Assembly: GCF_000003855.2 (NCBI RefSeq)
Contig: NW_003101645.1
Location: 72,531-136,530 of the forward strand
Length of the DNA: 64,000 nucleotides
DNA from: Blastomyces gilchristii SLH14081
Lineage: Eukaryota; Ascomycota; Eurotiomycetes; Onygenales; Ajellomycetaceae
Direction of reading: 5' to 3'
The position numbers and the translations under genes were made by a program. The notes under the pieces are model-generated. The model made no database searches, was not told the origin of the DNA, and saw only the letters and a list, made by a program, of their open reading frames with translations. Shown here piece after piece: positions 36,432 through 49,232 of this stretch. Numbering within the stretch: position 1 is the stretch's first letter; each line of letters starts with the position of its first letter.

Positions 36432-36961
36432 TGTAATGTAATGAAACTAAAGTGATGACTAGTCAGGTATTATATAGAGATAGTTATTTAAGAAGCTGTA
36501 TAAGTGAGCTTAACTATCTTGCTTGAATAGTGAGCTTGTAGACTACAGAGTTATTGCAAGAATATCACAGATGTGATACTTAGTATACTAAGAAGATTGT
36601 ATGAGACACATAATAACTCTTGTATATATTTCAGTAGAAGAAAAACAAATCACTGCTTTTTTAATGAGAAGCCAGCATCTAGCTATTCTATATAGATAAT
36701 AAGCAGATACTCTTCTTTCATTTCATAAGTGAGAATAGTCAGAGTAATACCTCAGTGATGTCTCATTATCAAGGAAGAGTAATCTGCTGATCTTATATAG
36801 AAGTGAGGTTTTCATATTCATCAATCAAATCTTCCTATGATATATCTGAATGATGTCATAGAGTGGTTGAAAACCGGTTCAGACAGGATGAAATCATCTG
36901 CATGGAAGTGATGAGCTGTGTGAAACCACAGTGAGGCCTTGACACTGCTGAGAGTATGACA
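36432..36961 (-). repeat. Gypsy-2 5' LTR
   Basis: 530 bp; on the plus strand it starts TGTAATG and ends GAGTATGACA. Its outer end (36860-36961) keeps ACCGG, AGGCC and other CG/CC/GG sites, while the inner end is mutated, the mirror image of the 3' LTR. No clear primer binding site is seen next to it. Confidence 0.92.
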
Positions 36962-36966
36962 CTTAC

Positions 36967-37584
36967 ACACAGATATCACATGAAAGTGTTGAATCTTCTA
37001 GAGGTCACACAGTTCACATCAGATTCTCACAGCTCAATCCAGATTACTGACAATATAGTAACAAAACTCTGAGATGCCTGTGATTGAGCAGAGGTCTTCA
37101 TGACAACTGTGAAACAAGATCAAGAGAATCAAATCAATGTTCACTAAGATCTCATCAAACAATATAAGATAGAAGATCTGATATGATTGAATCTTAAGAA
37201 TATACAAATCACACATTCATCTCATACACTAGATTACCATCATATCAAGTATAAAGTGATAGAAGTTCTAGATAGCCACAACTATTATCTTGACACATTA
37301 TCAGAAATTCATAATATATTTCACACAAGCTTACTTCATCACACTGTTATCAATTCATTCTCTTCTCAACTGACTTCTGACTGGCAGTCATCAGACATCA
37401 TAGAAGAAGATAATGAGCTTGAGTGAGAGATTGAGAATATTCTTGATAAGAGACTCTGTGACTGTAGTCAGTAATATCTTATGAAATAAGTCAGCTATAA
37501 TCAACTGATCTGAACTCTGAGTTTCATATTATCTGAAACAGCAGCTCTTGACTGATGAGAACTGCTTCTGAAAGAGAGGACTAA
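36967..37584 (+). pseudogene. Gypsy-1 A1 integrase C-terminus, chromodomain and polypurine tract
   Basis: Gypsy-1 pol resumes after Gypsy-2. The integrase C-terminus reads through LDYHHIKYKVIEVLDS and IHNIFHTSLLHH (37187-37350). The chromodomain follows: NELEWEIENILDKR (about 37410-37455), YLMK(W)VSYNQ and (W)TLSFILSETAAL. The stretch 37187-37426 is stop-free. A purine tract GAAAGAGAGGA (37570-37580) lies directly before the 3' LTR and primes plus-strand synthesis in such elements. Confidence 0.85.
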
Positions 37585-37892
37585 TGTGACAGACTGCACT
37601 CAATCAATTATATAGACTATTTCATTACACTTTACAGATCTCAACTACTTCATTCTCAAATATGTACACTTCAATTCTCAGTCATTCTCAATTACTGATT
37701 CTCAGCTGCTATAAATGCATGTATATTCTTCTGCTCTGAAGCTTCACCACATACATCATCACATACATGTATAAATATTCATCTTAATCACTGATTCTCA
37801 CACTTTCTCTTTCTTTTCTTCTCTAATGTTTTTATCTTTGTTATATAAGATCTATAATATTATACTGATCTATTCAGTGTAGACCTCTTACA
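37585..37892 (+). repeat. Gypsy-1 A1 3' LTR
   Basis: 308 bp, the same length as the 5' LTR, ending CCTCTTACA and followed by the TSD GATCT. Almost all CG and most CC/GG sites of the 5' LTR are changed here (TGTGGCGGG has become TGTGACAGA). Confidence 0.93.
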
Positions 37893-38432
37893 GATCTCTA
37901 TCTATTTTAAACAGTTAATCTCTTTAACACAGATCTTATAATAATATTTTTATTTTATAAAAGCTTTGATACATGTGAGGTTTTTCAGAATTAGAAGTAC
38001 AGTGATCTCAGAATCAGTAAATAGATTTTCAAGACTATCTCTCACTGAAGATTCTCTCACTGTAGTAATATTTCTTATAGATGTTAGAGAATCATCTGAT
38101 TCAACTGTGAGTTCTGAGAAGTTCAGTGTATTCTGCACTAAAAAGATAGATATTCTCACAGAGATTTCATAGTCAATTCATTAATTATTAGTGAGTATAA
38201 GAAATAATAAACACTCAGGTCAGATTTTCTTATCAATGAATAGATTATCTATTGATGAATCAGAAATTATTAAAGAAATTATTGCAGAAATCATTGCAGA
38301 AATTATTGTAGTAGATAGGTCTGATATTGCTGAAGAAATCACTGCAGTCACTTTACAGACTGCATTGAGTAGAATCTTTGAGTTGTGTGAAGTAGTCAGT
38401 ATCAATGAATCAGCAAGATGAAGATTCTTCTG
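37893..38432 (+). other. Unassigned sequence between A1 and C1, with a short open frame
   Basis: This continues the pre-A1 sequence of 16416-16751. It contains two plus-strand runs without stops (37966-38172 and 38191-38421). The second has a repeated GAAATTATTGCA-type unit (38270-38312) encoding an Ile/Ala/Glu repeat. No domain is recognised. It may be the remnant of an older element or of a degraded gene. C1 inserted at its right end; the five bases before C1 are TTCTG. Confidence 0.4.
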
Positions 38433-38746
38433 TGTGACAGGCTGCCCCTGATCAATTATATAGACTATTCCATACACTTCATAGATTTCTACCGCCCTAT
38501 TCCCGATTGCCGATCCTCAGCTGCCATGAATGTGTATGTTTCAATCACCAATTCTCAGCTGCTACAAACGCGTGTATATTCTTCTATCTCAAAGCATCAC
38601 TGTGTACATCATTACATACATGTATAAATATTCACTTTGATTGCTGATTCTCACACTTTCTCTTTCTTTTCTTCTCTAATGTTTTTCTCTTTGTTATATA
38701 AGATCTATCAATATTATATCAATCTATTTAGTATAGACCTCTTATA
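38433..38746 (+). repeat. Gypsy-1 C1 5' LTR
   Basis: 314 bp, TGTGACAGG...CTCTTATA, aligning along its whole length with the A1 LTRs. It keeps several CC and CG sites at 38440-38530. Confidence 0.9.
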
Positions 38747-40991
38747 CTAGAAAAACATTCATTATCTTCTTATTAGAAATGATTATTCATGCATTATCTT
38801 CTTATTAGAAATGATTATTTATTAAGAGATATTTAAACATGTAATGATATGTAAGAAAGAGAAACAGTTAAATGAATACTGAGTTCTCAGATAGAAGCTT
38901 ACTTATCAGTCACTCTAATCATATAATAAAATCTTATAAAGAGAATGTCAGTGAAAGATCTGAGAGTTCTGATACTCAGATATATAAGATATTCATATAA
39001 TTACACTTCTTCAAGATTTCACAGATATTATACACTCAATGAATAACATGTCTAATGATAATATAAGAGAATTCTCAAACACAAATATAGAAGTGATATC
39101 ACAGTGACTTTGAGTAATGTTAAAATAATAACAGTAATAAATAGCTGATATACATGTAACTCAATAACTTCAATATGAAGAGATTTAATAATTAACTCAT
39201 ATAATTTCAACATCTACAGAATTAAATATAAAAGTGTTAAAAGAATACTTAGATACTTCTATATATTTCAATACTTCTGATCTCACTCTCTACTCATTAT
39301 AAAGAATGAAAATGCTTATGAAACTGAGTATAAATAAAGATATCATCAGTTCATTAATTAATCAAGATTGATATATCAATAAATAATTGAAGAATTGTGT
39401 GAAATAGAAGTTTTATTTATAAATAAAAGCATGTGAATCAGTATTATAAATATCTGATAATATTATAAAACATCTTAATATTCTGTTCTGAGACACTGTT
39501 ATATAACAGAAAGTATTAGATTAATTACAGAGTATCTGACAGAGAAATACTTCTCTTATAATATTTATTCCTGACTTTAATATCAAGATTCTAGAAGCAG
39601 ATAATCAATCTTGAGAGAATTAAATGAAGATTAGTATACTTAAGAAGACATTAACTTTCAAACTCTTACAGACTCTTATAAGTGTAGATGAAGATCAGAC
39701 TTATGAAGACTTCTGCACACAGCTTCAGATATTGAATAATCATCTTATCAAGCTCAAGAGTATACAGAACAGTGATAGAAGATATTACACTTCAGTAACT
39801 TATACATCTATATTAAAGAACAGCAATGATACAGATATTATGAACTGAATAGATTCAAATGTTTATATATAAGCAAGAGTTTCTGCTATTCAAACAGACT
39901 TCTGAGTCTCTGAGATCACTTCTGAAGAAGTCACTGATTGATGTTAATGTAAAGTATATATTAACTGTAACTGATCAGAATATATTACTTTCAACTACTA
40001 ATCAGTCTATGTATCTTCTCACTTAAAGAATGAATCAGTGTCTGTTCACACTAACTATATTACAGTGAAGAAAGATTTAGAAGATAACTATAAGAATGTC
40101 TTAGTAAAACAGAGAAAAGATTAACTTCTGTTTAAATTTATAAATAGAAGCTTGAAGAGATTAAATAATAATAATTTAAAGAGAAAATAATAATAAATGC
40201 AATTCTTGTATCTACTGTGATTGATAATATATATAATATAAAAGCCATGATAGACAGCAGTCTATGTTACTATGCAATGATAAAATCTTCAGTTGTAAGA
40301 TGTTATAATCTTCAGTGAATTTCTTTATTAAAACTCTGACTTCTTGCAGAATCTAATGATCTGAAAGATGTTTGTATCTGTTACATGATAAAACTAAACA
40401 TAGATATAAAGAGATATTAATATGAAGATATTTATATATATAAAGTTAATAATCTTAATTATAATCTTATATTAGAACTTATCTGACTATCTGAATAAAA
40501 TATCTTACTGAATACTTGAAACAGAAGTTTGATATTCTCTAATAATAATAGAATTTATAAAGATGATATTCACAAGACTATGAATCTTACACAGATCTCT
40601 GTCAATGCTTATAAAAATACTCTGAAAAAGAAGTTATTATTAAAATCACTGACAGAGTCACTGATAAGTTCACTGATAGCAGAATTATATATTAATCTAT
40701 TTCATCAGTCTGACTGATATTAAAAAGATCTTAGAAAAGTTATTCTATACTATAATAACAGATTCTTATACAAAACTCTCTTAATAATATTATAAATATC
40801 TAGATATCTTCTGATAAGATAACATTATAAATATATCTTCTTTATAAGACTCAGAAGTGAATCACAGTATTAAGTTAGAAAAGAAGAATGATAAGAACTT
40901 CAAGTCACTGTGAGACTCTCTTTATAATATATCTTAAGATGAACTTCTTCTTCTTCAGAAGACACTTAATAATCTGTTAAATAAGAGATTT
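38747..40991 (+). pseudogene. Gypsy-1 C1 leader, gag and protease, broken
   Basis: Collinear with A1 17060-19275. The gag remnant at 39624-39848 is the counterpart of A1 17915-18139. The protease-like region (about 40195-40490) and the leader of reverse transcriptase (40529-40717) follow. Stops are more frequent than in A1. C2 inserted after the codons corresponding to A1 19270. Confidence 0.85.
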
Positions 40992-41324
40992 TGTAGCAGA
41001 CTGCACCTGATCAATTATATAGACTATTTCATTACACTTCATAGATTCTTCCATTTCTGATCACTGATCTGCGGTTGCTATGAACACGCGTAGCATACAC
41101 TCTGATTCTCAGCCATTTCTGATCACTGATCCTCGGCCGCTACAGACACACACATATTCTTCCACCTTGAAGCTTCACTGTGTACACCATCACATACATG
41201 TATAAATATTCATCTTAATCACTAATTCTCACACTTTCTCTTTCTTTTCTTCTTTAATATTTTTATCTTTGTTATATAAGATCTATTAATATTATACTGA
41301 TCTATTCAGCATAGGCCTCTTATA
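40992..41324 (+). repeat. Gypsy-1 C2 5' LTR
   Basis: 333 bp, 25 bp longer than the A1 LTRs because of a partly repeated CATTTCTGATCACTGAT segment (41051-41140). The 3' LTR has the same length. Confidence 0.92.
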
Positions 41325-43786
41325 CTATAAAAACATTCATTGTCTTCTCATCAGAAATAATTATTCATTGAGAGATATCTGAACATATAATAATACATAA
41401 GAAATAGAGAAACAGTTAAACAGTTAAGCAGACACTGAGTTCTCAGATAGAAGCTTGCTCACCAGTTACTCTGACCCTGTAACAAGATCTTATAAAGAGA
41501 ATAAGATCTTATAAGAAAATATCAGTGAAAGATCTGAGAGTTCTGACACTCAGACTTATGAGAATATAATTACACTTCTTTAGATTTCACAGATAGTATA
41601 TATCTGATAATTGATATAATCATGTCTAATAATAAATATGAAACTCTTGAATGTGAGTATAGATATAATATCACAGTGATTTTAAGCAATGTTGAAATTA
41701 CAATAATAATAAATAGCTGATATACATGCAACTTAATAACTTCAATACAAAGAGATTCAATGATTAACTCATGTAATTTCAATATCTACAGAATCAGATA
41801 TAAAAGTGTCAAAAGAATGCTTAGATACTCTCACATATTTCAATGCTTTCAATCTCACTCTCTACTTATTATGAAGAATGAAAATACTTATGAAACTGAG
41901 TGTAGATAAAGATTTCATCAGTTTATTAATTAATCAAGATTAATATATCAATGAATAATTAAAGAATTGCATAAAATAGAAGTTTTATTCATGAATGAAA
42001 GTATGTAAATCAGTGTTGTGAATATCTGATAATATTATTAAATATCTTGATATTCTGTTCTAAGACACTGTCATGTAATAGAAAGTATTAGATTGATTAC
42101 AGAGTATTTAACAGAGAAATACTTCTCTTATAACATTTATCTCTGACTTCAATATCAAGATTCTAGAAGTAGATAGTCAATCTTGAAAGAATTGAATAAA
42201 GATTAGCATGCTCAAGAAGATATTAACTTTCAAACTCTTATAGACTCTTATAAGTATAGATAAAGATCAGACTTATGAAGACTTCTGTATACAGCTCTGA
42301 ATAATGAATAACTGTCTTATCAAGCTCAAGAATATACAGAACAGTGATAGAAGATGTTACATCTCAGTGACTTATACATCTGCACTGAGAAATAACAATG
42401 ATACAGATGCTATAAATTGAGTAGACTTAAATATCTATATATAAGCAAGAGTCTCTATCATCTGAACAGACTTTCAAGTCCCTGAGATCACTTCTGAAGA
42501 AGTTATTAATCAACATTAATATGAAGTATGTATCAACTATAACTGATCAGAACATATTACTTTCAACTGCTGATTAATCTATATATCTTCACACTTGAGA
42601 GAAAGATCAGTGTCTGTTCATATCAATTACACTGCAGTGAAGAAAGATTTGAAAGATAACTATGAGAATACTCTGATGAAACAGGAAAAAGATTAGCTTC
42701 TGTTCAAATTTGTAAACAGAAGCTTGAAGAGATCAGATGACAATGATTTGAAGAGAAGATAATAATAAATGTAATTCTTGTATATACTGTGATTAATAAT
42801 ATGTATAATATGAAAGCCATGATAGACAGCAGTCTATATTACTATACAATGATAAAATCTTCAGTTGTAAGATATTATAATCTTCAGTATATCTCTCTAT
42901 TAAAACTCTGACTTCTCACAGAATTTAATGATTCAAAGAACATTTATATCTGTTACATAATGAAGCTGATCATAGATGTGAGAGAACATCAGTATGAAGA
43001 TATCTATATATATGAAGTTAATAATCTTGATTATAATCTTATGTTAGAACTTGCCTGACTATCTGAATAAGACATCTTATTAAATACTTGAAATAGAAGC
43101 TTGATATTTTCTAACAATAATAGAGTTCATGAAGATGACATTTATAAGATTATGAATCTGACACAGATCTCTGTCAATGCATATAAAATACTCTGAAAAA
43201 GAAGTCATTATCAAAATCACTGATAGAGTCACTGACAAGTTCACTGACAGCAGAATTATATATTAATCTATTTCACTAGTCTGACTGATATTAAAAAGAC
43301 TCTAGAAAAGTTATTCTGTGTTATAATAATAGATTCTTATACAAAAGTCTCTTAATAATATCATGAATATCTAGATGTCTTCTGATAAGATAATATTATG
43401 AATATATTCTTCTTACAAGATTCTGAAGTGAATCACAGTATCAAGTTAGAGAAAAAGAATGATAAGAATCTTGAATCATTATAAGACTCTCTTTATAACA
43501 TGTCTCAAGATAAACTTCTTCTTCTTCAAAAGACACTTAATAATCTATTAAATAAAGAATTTATACACATTAGTAACTCTTTCACTGCAGCTCTCATTCT
43601 CTTTGTAAAGAAATCAGATGAAGAACTCTGATTCTGTGTAAACTACTGAGATCTGAACAGATTGATAAAGAAAGATTGATATTTTTTATCTCTTATCAAT
43701 GAAACTCTAGTATGAATCAGATGAGCTTAATAATTTATAAAACTAGATATCATCATCACATTTCATAAGATTTATATTATCAAAGA
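41325..43786 (+). pseudogene. Gypsy-1 C2 leader, gag, protease and start of reverse transcriptase, broken
   Basis: Collinear with A1 17060-19500. Gag, a degenerate zinc knuckle (about 42530-42580), a protease-like MIDSSL motif (about 42820) and the reverse transcriptase N-terminus (ELWFCVNYWDLNRLIKK, about 43620-43680) are readable. Element D interrupts it; the last five bases, AAAGA, are D's TSD. Confidence 0.85.
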
Positions 43787-44168
43787 TGTAAGAGGTCTAC
43801 ACTGAATAGATCAGTATAATATTGATAGGTCTTATATAATAAAGATAAAAACATTAGAGAAGGAAAGAAAGACAAAGTGCAAGAATCAGTAATTGAGATG
43901 AATATTTATACATGTATGTGATGATGTACACAGTGAAGCTTCAGAGTGAAAGAATATACATGCATTTATAGCAGCTGAGAATCAGCAATTAAGAATGACT
44001 GAGAATTGAAGTGTACACATTCAAGAATAAAGTGATTGAAATCTGTGAAGTGTATTGATAATCAAGAATAACTGAGAATTGAAGTGTACACATTCAAGAA
44101 TGAAGTGATTGAAATCTGTGAAGTGTAATGAAATAGTCTATATAATTGATCAGGCACAGCCTGTCATA
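43787..44168 (-). repeat. Gypsy-1 D 3' LTR
   Basis: 382 bp; on the plus strand it starts TGTAAGAGGTC and ends CTGTCATA. It contains two copies of a ~73-bp unit starting at 43988 and 44061. A polypurine tract on the minus strand is complementary to 44169-44182. Confidence 0.92.
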
Positions 44169-47100
44169 TTAGTCTCTTCTTTCAGAAGCAGTTCTCATCA
44201 GTCAAGAACTGCTGTTTCAGATAACACAGAACTCAGAGTTCAGGTCAGTTGATTATAGCTGACTCATTTCATAAGATATTATCAGTCACAGTTACAGAGT
44301 CTCTTATCAAGAATATTCTCAATCTCTCACTCAAGCTCATTATCTTCTTCTATGATGTCTGGTGACTGTCAGTCAGAAGTCAGTTAAGAAGAGAATGAAT
44401 CAGTGACAGTGTGATGAAGCAAGCTTGTATGAAATACATCATGAATCTCTGATAATATGTTAAGACAGTAGTTATAACTATCTAGAACTTCTATCACTTT
44501 ATAATTGATATGACAGTAATCTAGTGTATGAGATGAACATGTGATTCATATGTTCTTAAGATTCAATTATATCAGATCTTCTATCTTATATTATTCAGTG
44601 AGATCTCAGTAAACATTGATTTGATTCTCTTAATCTTGTTTTACAGTTATCATGAAGATCTCTGTTCAATCACAGACATCTCAGAGTTTTATTACTATAT
44701 TATCAGCAATCTGAATCAGACTGCAGAGATTCAGTGTGAACTGTGTAATCTTTAGAAGATTCAACACTTTCATGTAATATCTATGTGTAAGAAAGAACAG
44801 GCTTATATCTGTTAAAACAGCATCTCAACTGTTAATAGCAATCTCTATGTGTAGAAGAAGATTATATCAATCATCTTATAAGTGATTACAGAACTTACAG
44901 AGATAATTCTTCACAGTCTGAATTATTCATTCTAACATACTATCAGTCTCAGAGTGATAGACAGTTGATAGATAGTATATAATCTTGAGAACTTGACAGA
45001 TTCTTGTTCAGAGAGTACTTATAAATTAACAGCTCTGATCTGATACTATAGATCTCAGTAATTCATATATCTGATAGAATAAACTCTGTAAAAAAGCTTC
45101 AGTGACTTATTCAGTATTCATCTTATTATAAGATTTCAATATTATATCTTTGCTTAGTTAATTCATGATAATCAGAATATTTCTACAACTCTTACTCTTA
45201 GATAGATTAATAGTGAAGTTAATTACTATATCTCATCAGATTCTATCAGAGATATTAAGTGATTTCACTAGATCTTTTCTACAGTTCTTTCATAAGATAA
45301 TAGAAGAATAGTGATTGCAGTTTCAGACAAAGTATCTGATACTGTTTAATATCTCAAGTCAGTAGAACTCTTAGAAGATTATTCTATATAGTTATTCACA
45401 GTCTGAATAACTAGTTATATACAAATCATACATCTCTTGCATTATCTGAGTGTATAAGAGTTTGAAGTGAGAGACTCAGTATCATTTACAGAATTGTAGA
45501 ATATTATTATCATCAATTGAATATTCTGAGATATCAGTTCTTATATATAGTTCTGAGAAAAATCAGAGTGCTTCTTGATATACTGCTTTAATAAGAATCT
45601 GAAGAAGTTCATCTATCTAAGCTACTGTATACTACAGTTTATTCAGTGTAGAGAAAGTGAAGATATTAATAGCAGTTCTAACTGAAGAAGCATGTATAGT
45701 GTCATGAACTGTTTCATCTTGATTAACTAGTATCTTCAGATTCAAGAGCTGATGTTCTTGATTTATTCAGTGAGTATCTATTATATCAGATAATATATCT
45801 TACTCTCATTATAAGAGAGTATCTATCATTGAGTTCTGGCTATCAGAACAGTAGTGTATTATAAAATGAAAGCAGCTTAAGAACTCAGATTATTATATCT
45901 GTTATTCAGTGAGTTTATAGATAGTTATAAAGTATTTAAGATTCTTATAATCTATAACTATCTTAAATTCAGAGATACTTCAGAGTTCAGAGTCTCATTC
46001 TTCTAAATAGTATATAATTATGAGAAGTTTCTTATTATAGATCTCATAATTGTATTCAGCAGAACTCAGTTTCTTAGATATAAAGATATATAATTATAGA
46101 ATATCTTTATTATTATATTATAATATTACTTCTTCTGTTATATAGTTAGAGAAATCAGCTTCAATAACTATCTTATAATCAGAATCAAATATTATTAATA
46201 GAGAAGTATTAATGAATATCTTCTTTATCTGTATAAATACAGCTTCAGTATTCACTGATTATTGAAATACTGAGTCTTTCTTAGTAAGATCTGTAAGTGA
46301 TCTTATAATATCTGAGAAGTTTTATATAAATTACTGATAGAAGTTAGTAAATTCAATGAAGTTTTATATATCTTTCACAGTATACAGAGCTTCTTATTCA
46401 AGAATAGCAGAGACTTTCTCAGAATTTATTCAAATTCTCTTATCAGCTTCTATAATAAAACTCAGATACTTGATACTCTTGACTTCAAAATCACACTTAT
46501 TAATATCTATCAGTAGTTCTGCTTCTTATAGTTATTGTAATATCTTTCATACATACTCTTGATATTCTTTTCTAAATTTATCAATGAAGATGAGAATGTC
46601 ATCTAGATAAGTAAATATAAACTTATCAAGAAAATCTCAGAGTACTCAGTTAATATACTTCTGAAATATACTGAGAATGTTAGTCAGTTTAAAGAGTGTA
46701 ACTATTTATTCAAAGAGATTATAATATATTCAGAATACTATAAGTCATTCATCTTCTTCAGTAATATGAATCTTATAAAACACAGTGATGATATCTAGTT
46801 TTATAAATTATTGAGCTTGTCTGATCTGTGCTAGAGTTTCATTAATAAGAGATAAGAGATATTAATCTTTCTTTATCAATCTATTCAGATCTCAGTAGTT
46901 TACACAGAATCAGAGTTCTTCATCTGATTTCTTTGCAAAGAGAATAGAGGCTGTGATGAAAGAGTTACTAATATATATAAATTCTTTATTTAACAGATCA
47001 TTGAGTGTCTTTTGAAGAAAAAGAAGTTCATCTCAGAATATGTTATAAAGAGAATCTTATAATAGTTCAGAATTCTTATCATTCTTTTTCTCTAACTTAA

Positions 47101-49232
47101 TACTGTGATTCACTTCAGAATCTTATAAGAGAAGTATATTTATAATATTATCTTATCAGAAGATATCTAGATATTCATGATATTATTAAGAGAGTTTTGT
47201 ACAAGAATCTGTTATTATAATATAGAATAATTTTTCTAGAGTCTTTTTAATATCAGTCAGACTGATAAAATAGATTAATATATAATTCTGCTATCAGTGA
47301 TTCTTTCAGTAACTTCTTTTTCTGAGCATTTCATAGATATTGACAGAGATCTGTGTCAGATCAATAGTCTTATGAATGTTATCTTCATGAATTCTATTAT
47401 TATTAGAGAATATCAAGCTTCTATTTCAAGTATTCAATAAGATGTCTTATTCAGATAGTCAGACAAGTTCTAATATAAGATTGTAATCAAGATTATCAAC
47501 TTCATATGCATAGATATCTTCATATTGATATTCTCTCACATCTATGATCAGCTTTATTATGTAACAGATACAAATGTCTTTTGAATCATTAAATTCTGCA
47601 AGGAGTTGAGATTTTGATAAAGAGATATACTGAAGATTATGATATCTTATGACTGAAGATTTTATCATTGCATAGTAGCATAGACTGCTGTCTATCATAG
47701 CTTTCATATTATACATGTTATCAATTACAGTAGATATAAGAATTATATTCATTATCATCTTCTCTTCAAATCATTATCATCTGATCTCTTTAAGCTTCTG
47801 TTTATGAATTTGAACAGAAGCTAATCTTTTCTCTGTTTCACTGAGATATTCTCATAGTTATCTTCTGAATCTTTCTCTAATATAATATGATTGACACAGA
47901 CAGATGCTGATTCATTCTTTGAACAAGAAGACACTGATCTTTCTCTTGAGTATGAAGATACATAGATCAATCAGCAGTTGAAAACAATGTGTTCTGATCA
48001 GTTACAGTTAATGCACACTTCATATTAATATCAATCAGTGACTTCTTTGAGAGTAATCTCAGAGACTCAGAAGTCTGTTCAGATGATGAAGATCCTCACT
48101 TATATATAGATATTTGAGTCTACTCAATTCATGATATCTGCATTATTGTTATTTCTCAGTATAAGTATATGAGTTACTGAGATATAACATCTTCTGTCAC
48201 TGTTCTGTATATTCTTGAGCTTGATAAGACAGTCATTCATTGTTCAGAGCTGTGTACAGAAGTCTTTATAAGTCTGGTCTTCATTTACACTTATAAGAGT
48301 CTGTAAGAGTTTGAAAGTTAATATCTTCTTAAGTATATTAATCTTTATTCAATTCTCTCAAGATTGATCATCTGCTTCTAGAATCTTGATATTGAAGTCA
48401 GAAATAAATGTTATAAGAGAAATATTCCTCTATCAGATACTCTGTAGTCAATCTAATACTTTCTGTTATATGACAGTGTCTTAGAACAGAATATCAAGAT
48501 ATTTCATAATATTATCAGATGTTTATAATACTGATTTATATGCTTTCATTCATGAATGAAACTTCTGTTTCATGTGATCTTTCAATTATTCATTGATATA
48601 TCAATCTTGATTGATTAATAAATCAATGATATCTTTATCTATACTCAGTTTCATAAGCATTTTCATTCTTCATGATGAGTAGAGAGTGAGATTGAAAGCA
48701 TTGAAATATACAGAAGTATCTAAGTATTCTTTCAGTACTTTTGTATTCAATTCTGTAGATGTTGAAATCATGTGAGTTAGTTATTAAATCTCTTCATATT
48801 GATGTTATTAAGTTACATGCATATTAGCTATTTATTATTATTATAGTTTTAACATTGCTCAGAGTCACTGTGACACTGTGTCTATACTCATGTTCAGAGG
48901 TTCTTTCATATTATTATTAGATATGATTATATCATTTATCAGATGTGTGATATCTGTGGAATTTGAAGAAGTATAATTATATGAATATCTTATACATCTG
49001 AGTGTCAGAACTCTCAGATCTTTCACTGACATTCTCTTTGTAAAATCTTATTACAGGATCAGAGTGACTGATAAGCAGCTTCTATCTGAGAACTCAGTAT
49101 CTGCTTAACTATTTCTCTATTTCTTACACATTGTTATGTGTTCAGATATCTCTTAATGAATAATTGTTTCTGATGAGAAGATAATGCATGAATAATCATT
49201 TTCTAATAAGAAGATAATGAATGTTTTTATAG
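44169..49232 (-). pseudogene. Gypsy-1 D gag-pol, broken
   Basis: Minus-strand order from 49232: leader, gag (about 48850-47800), protease-like ORF (47758-47459; AMIDSS and YNLILEL motifs), reverse transcriptase with an intact YLDD box at 46598-46609, RNase H (about 46290-45830), integrase (about 45400-44850; the first catalytic Asp region reads VINF, Asp to Asn) and chromodomain (about 44340-44200). Stops from C-to-T changes are scattered throughout. The intact YLDD in D versus YLDN in A1 shows independent decay. Confidence 0.87.

Larger units (their letters stand above)
21477..36961 (-). mobile_element. Gypsy-2 LTR retrotransposon, complete, minus strand, split by LINE-c
   Basis: LTRs of 532 and 530 bp (21477-22008 and 36432-36961) lie between 5-bp TSDs CTTAC (21472-21476 and 36962-36966). 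Gypsy-1 copy C2 near 51590 shows the corresponding uninterrupted site. Reading the minus strand from the right gives a gag knuckle (about 35450-35510), reverse transcriptase with YLNN (34228-34239), RNase H (33709-33909 and on), LINE-c, integrase (24714-24911) and chromodomain (about 23830-23990). A purine-rich tract complementary to 22010-22023 precedes the 3' LTR. Its own length is about 7.8 kb, with about 1.8 kb of extra sequence between chromodomain and 3' LTR. Confidence 0.95.
16752..37892 (+). mobile_element. Gypsy-1 copy A1, complete, split by Gypsy-2
   Basis: LTRs of 308 bp at 16752-17059 and 37585-37892, both TG...CA, are flanked by the 5-bp TSD GATCT (16747-16751 and 37893-37897). 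The internal region runs gag, protease, reverse transcriptase, RNase H and integrase up to 21476, is interrupted by Gypsy-2 (21477-36961, TSD CTTAC), and resumes at 36967 with the integrase C-terminus and chromodomain. Its own length is about 5.7 kb, close to the uninterrupted copy D (5.83 kb). The two LTRs differ at dozens of C-to-T/G-to-A sites, and the 5' LTR is much less mutated. Confidence 0.95.
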
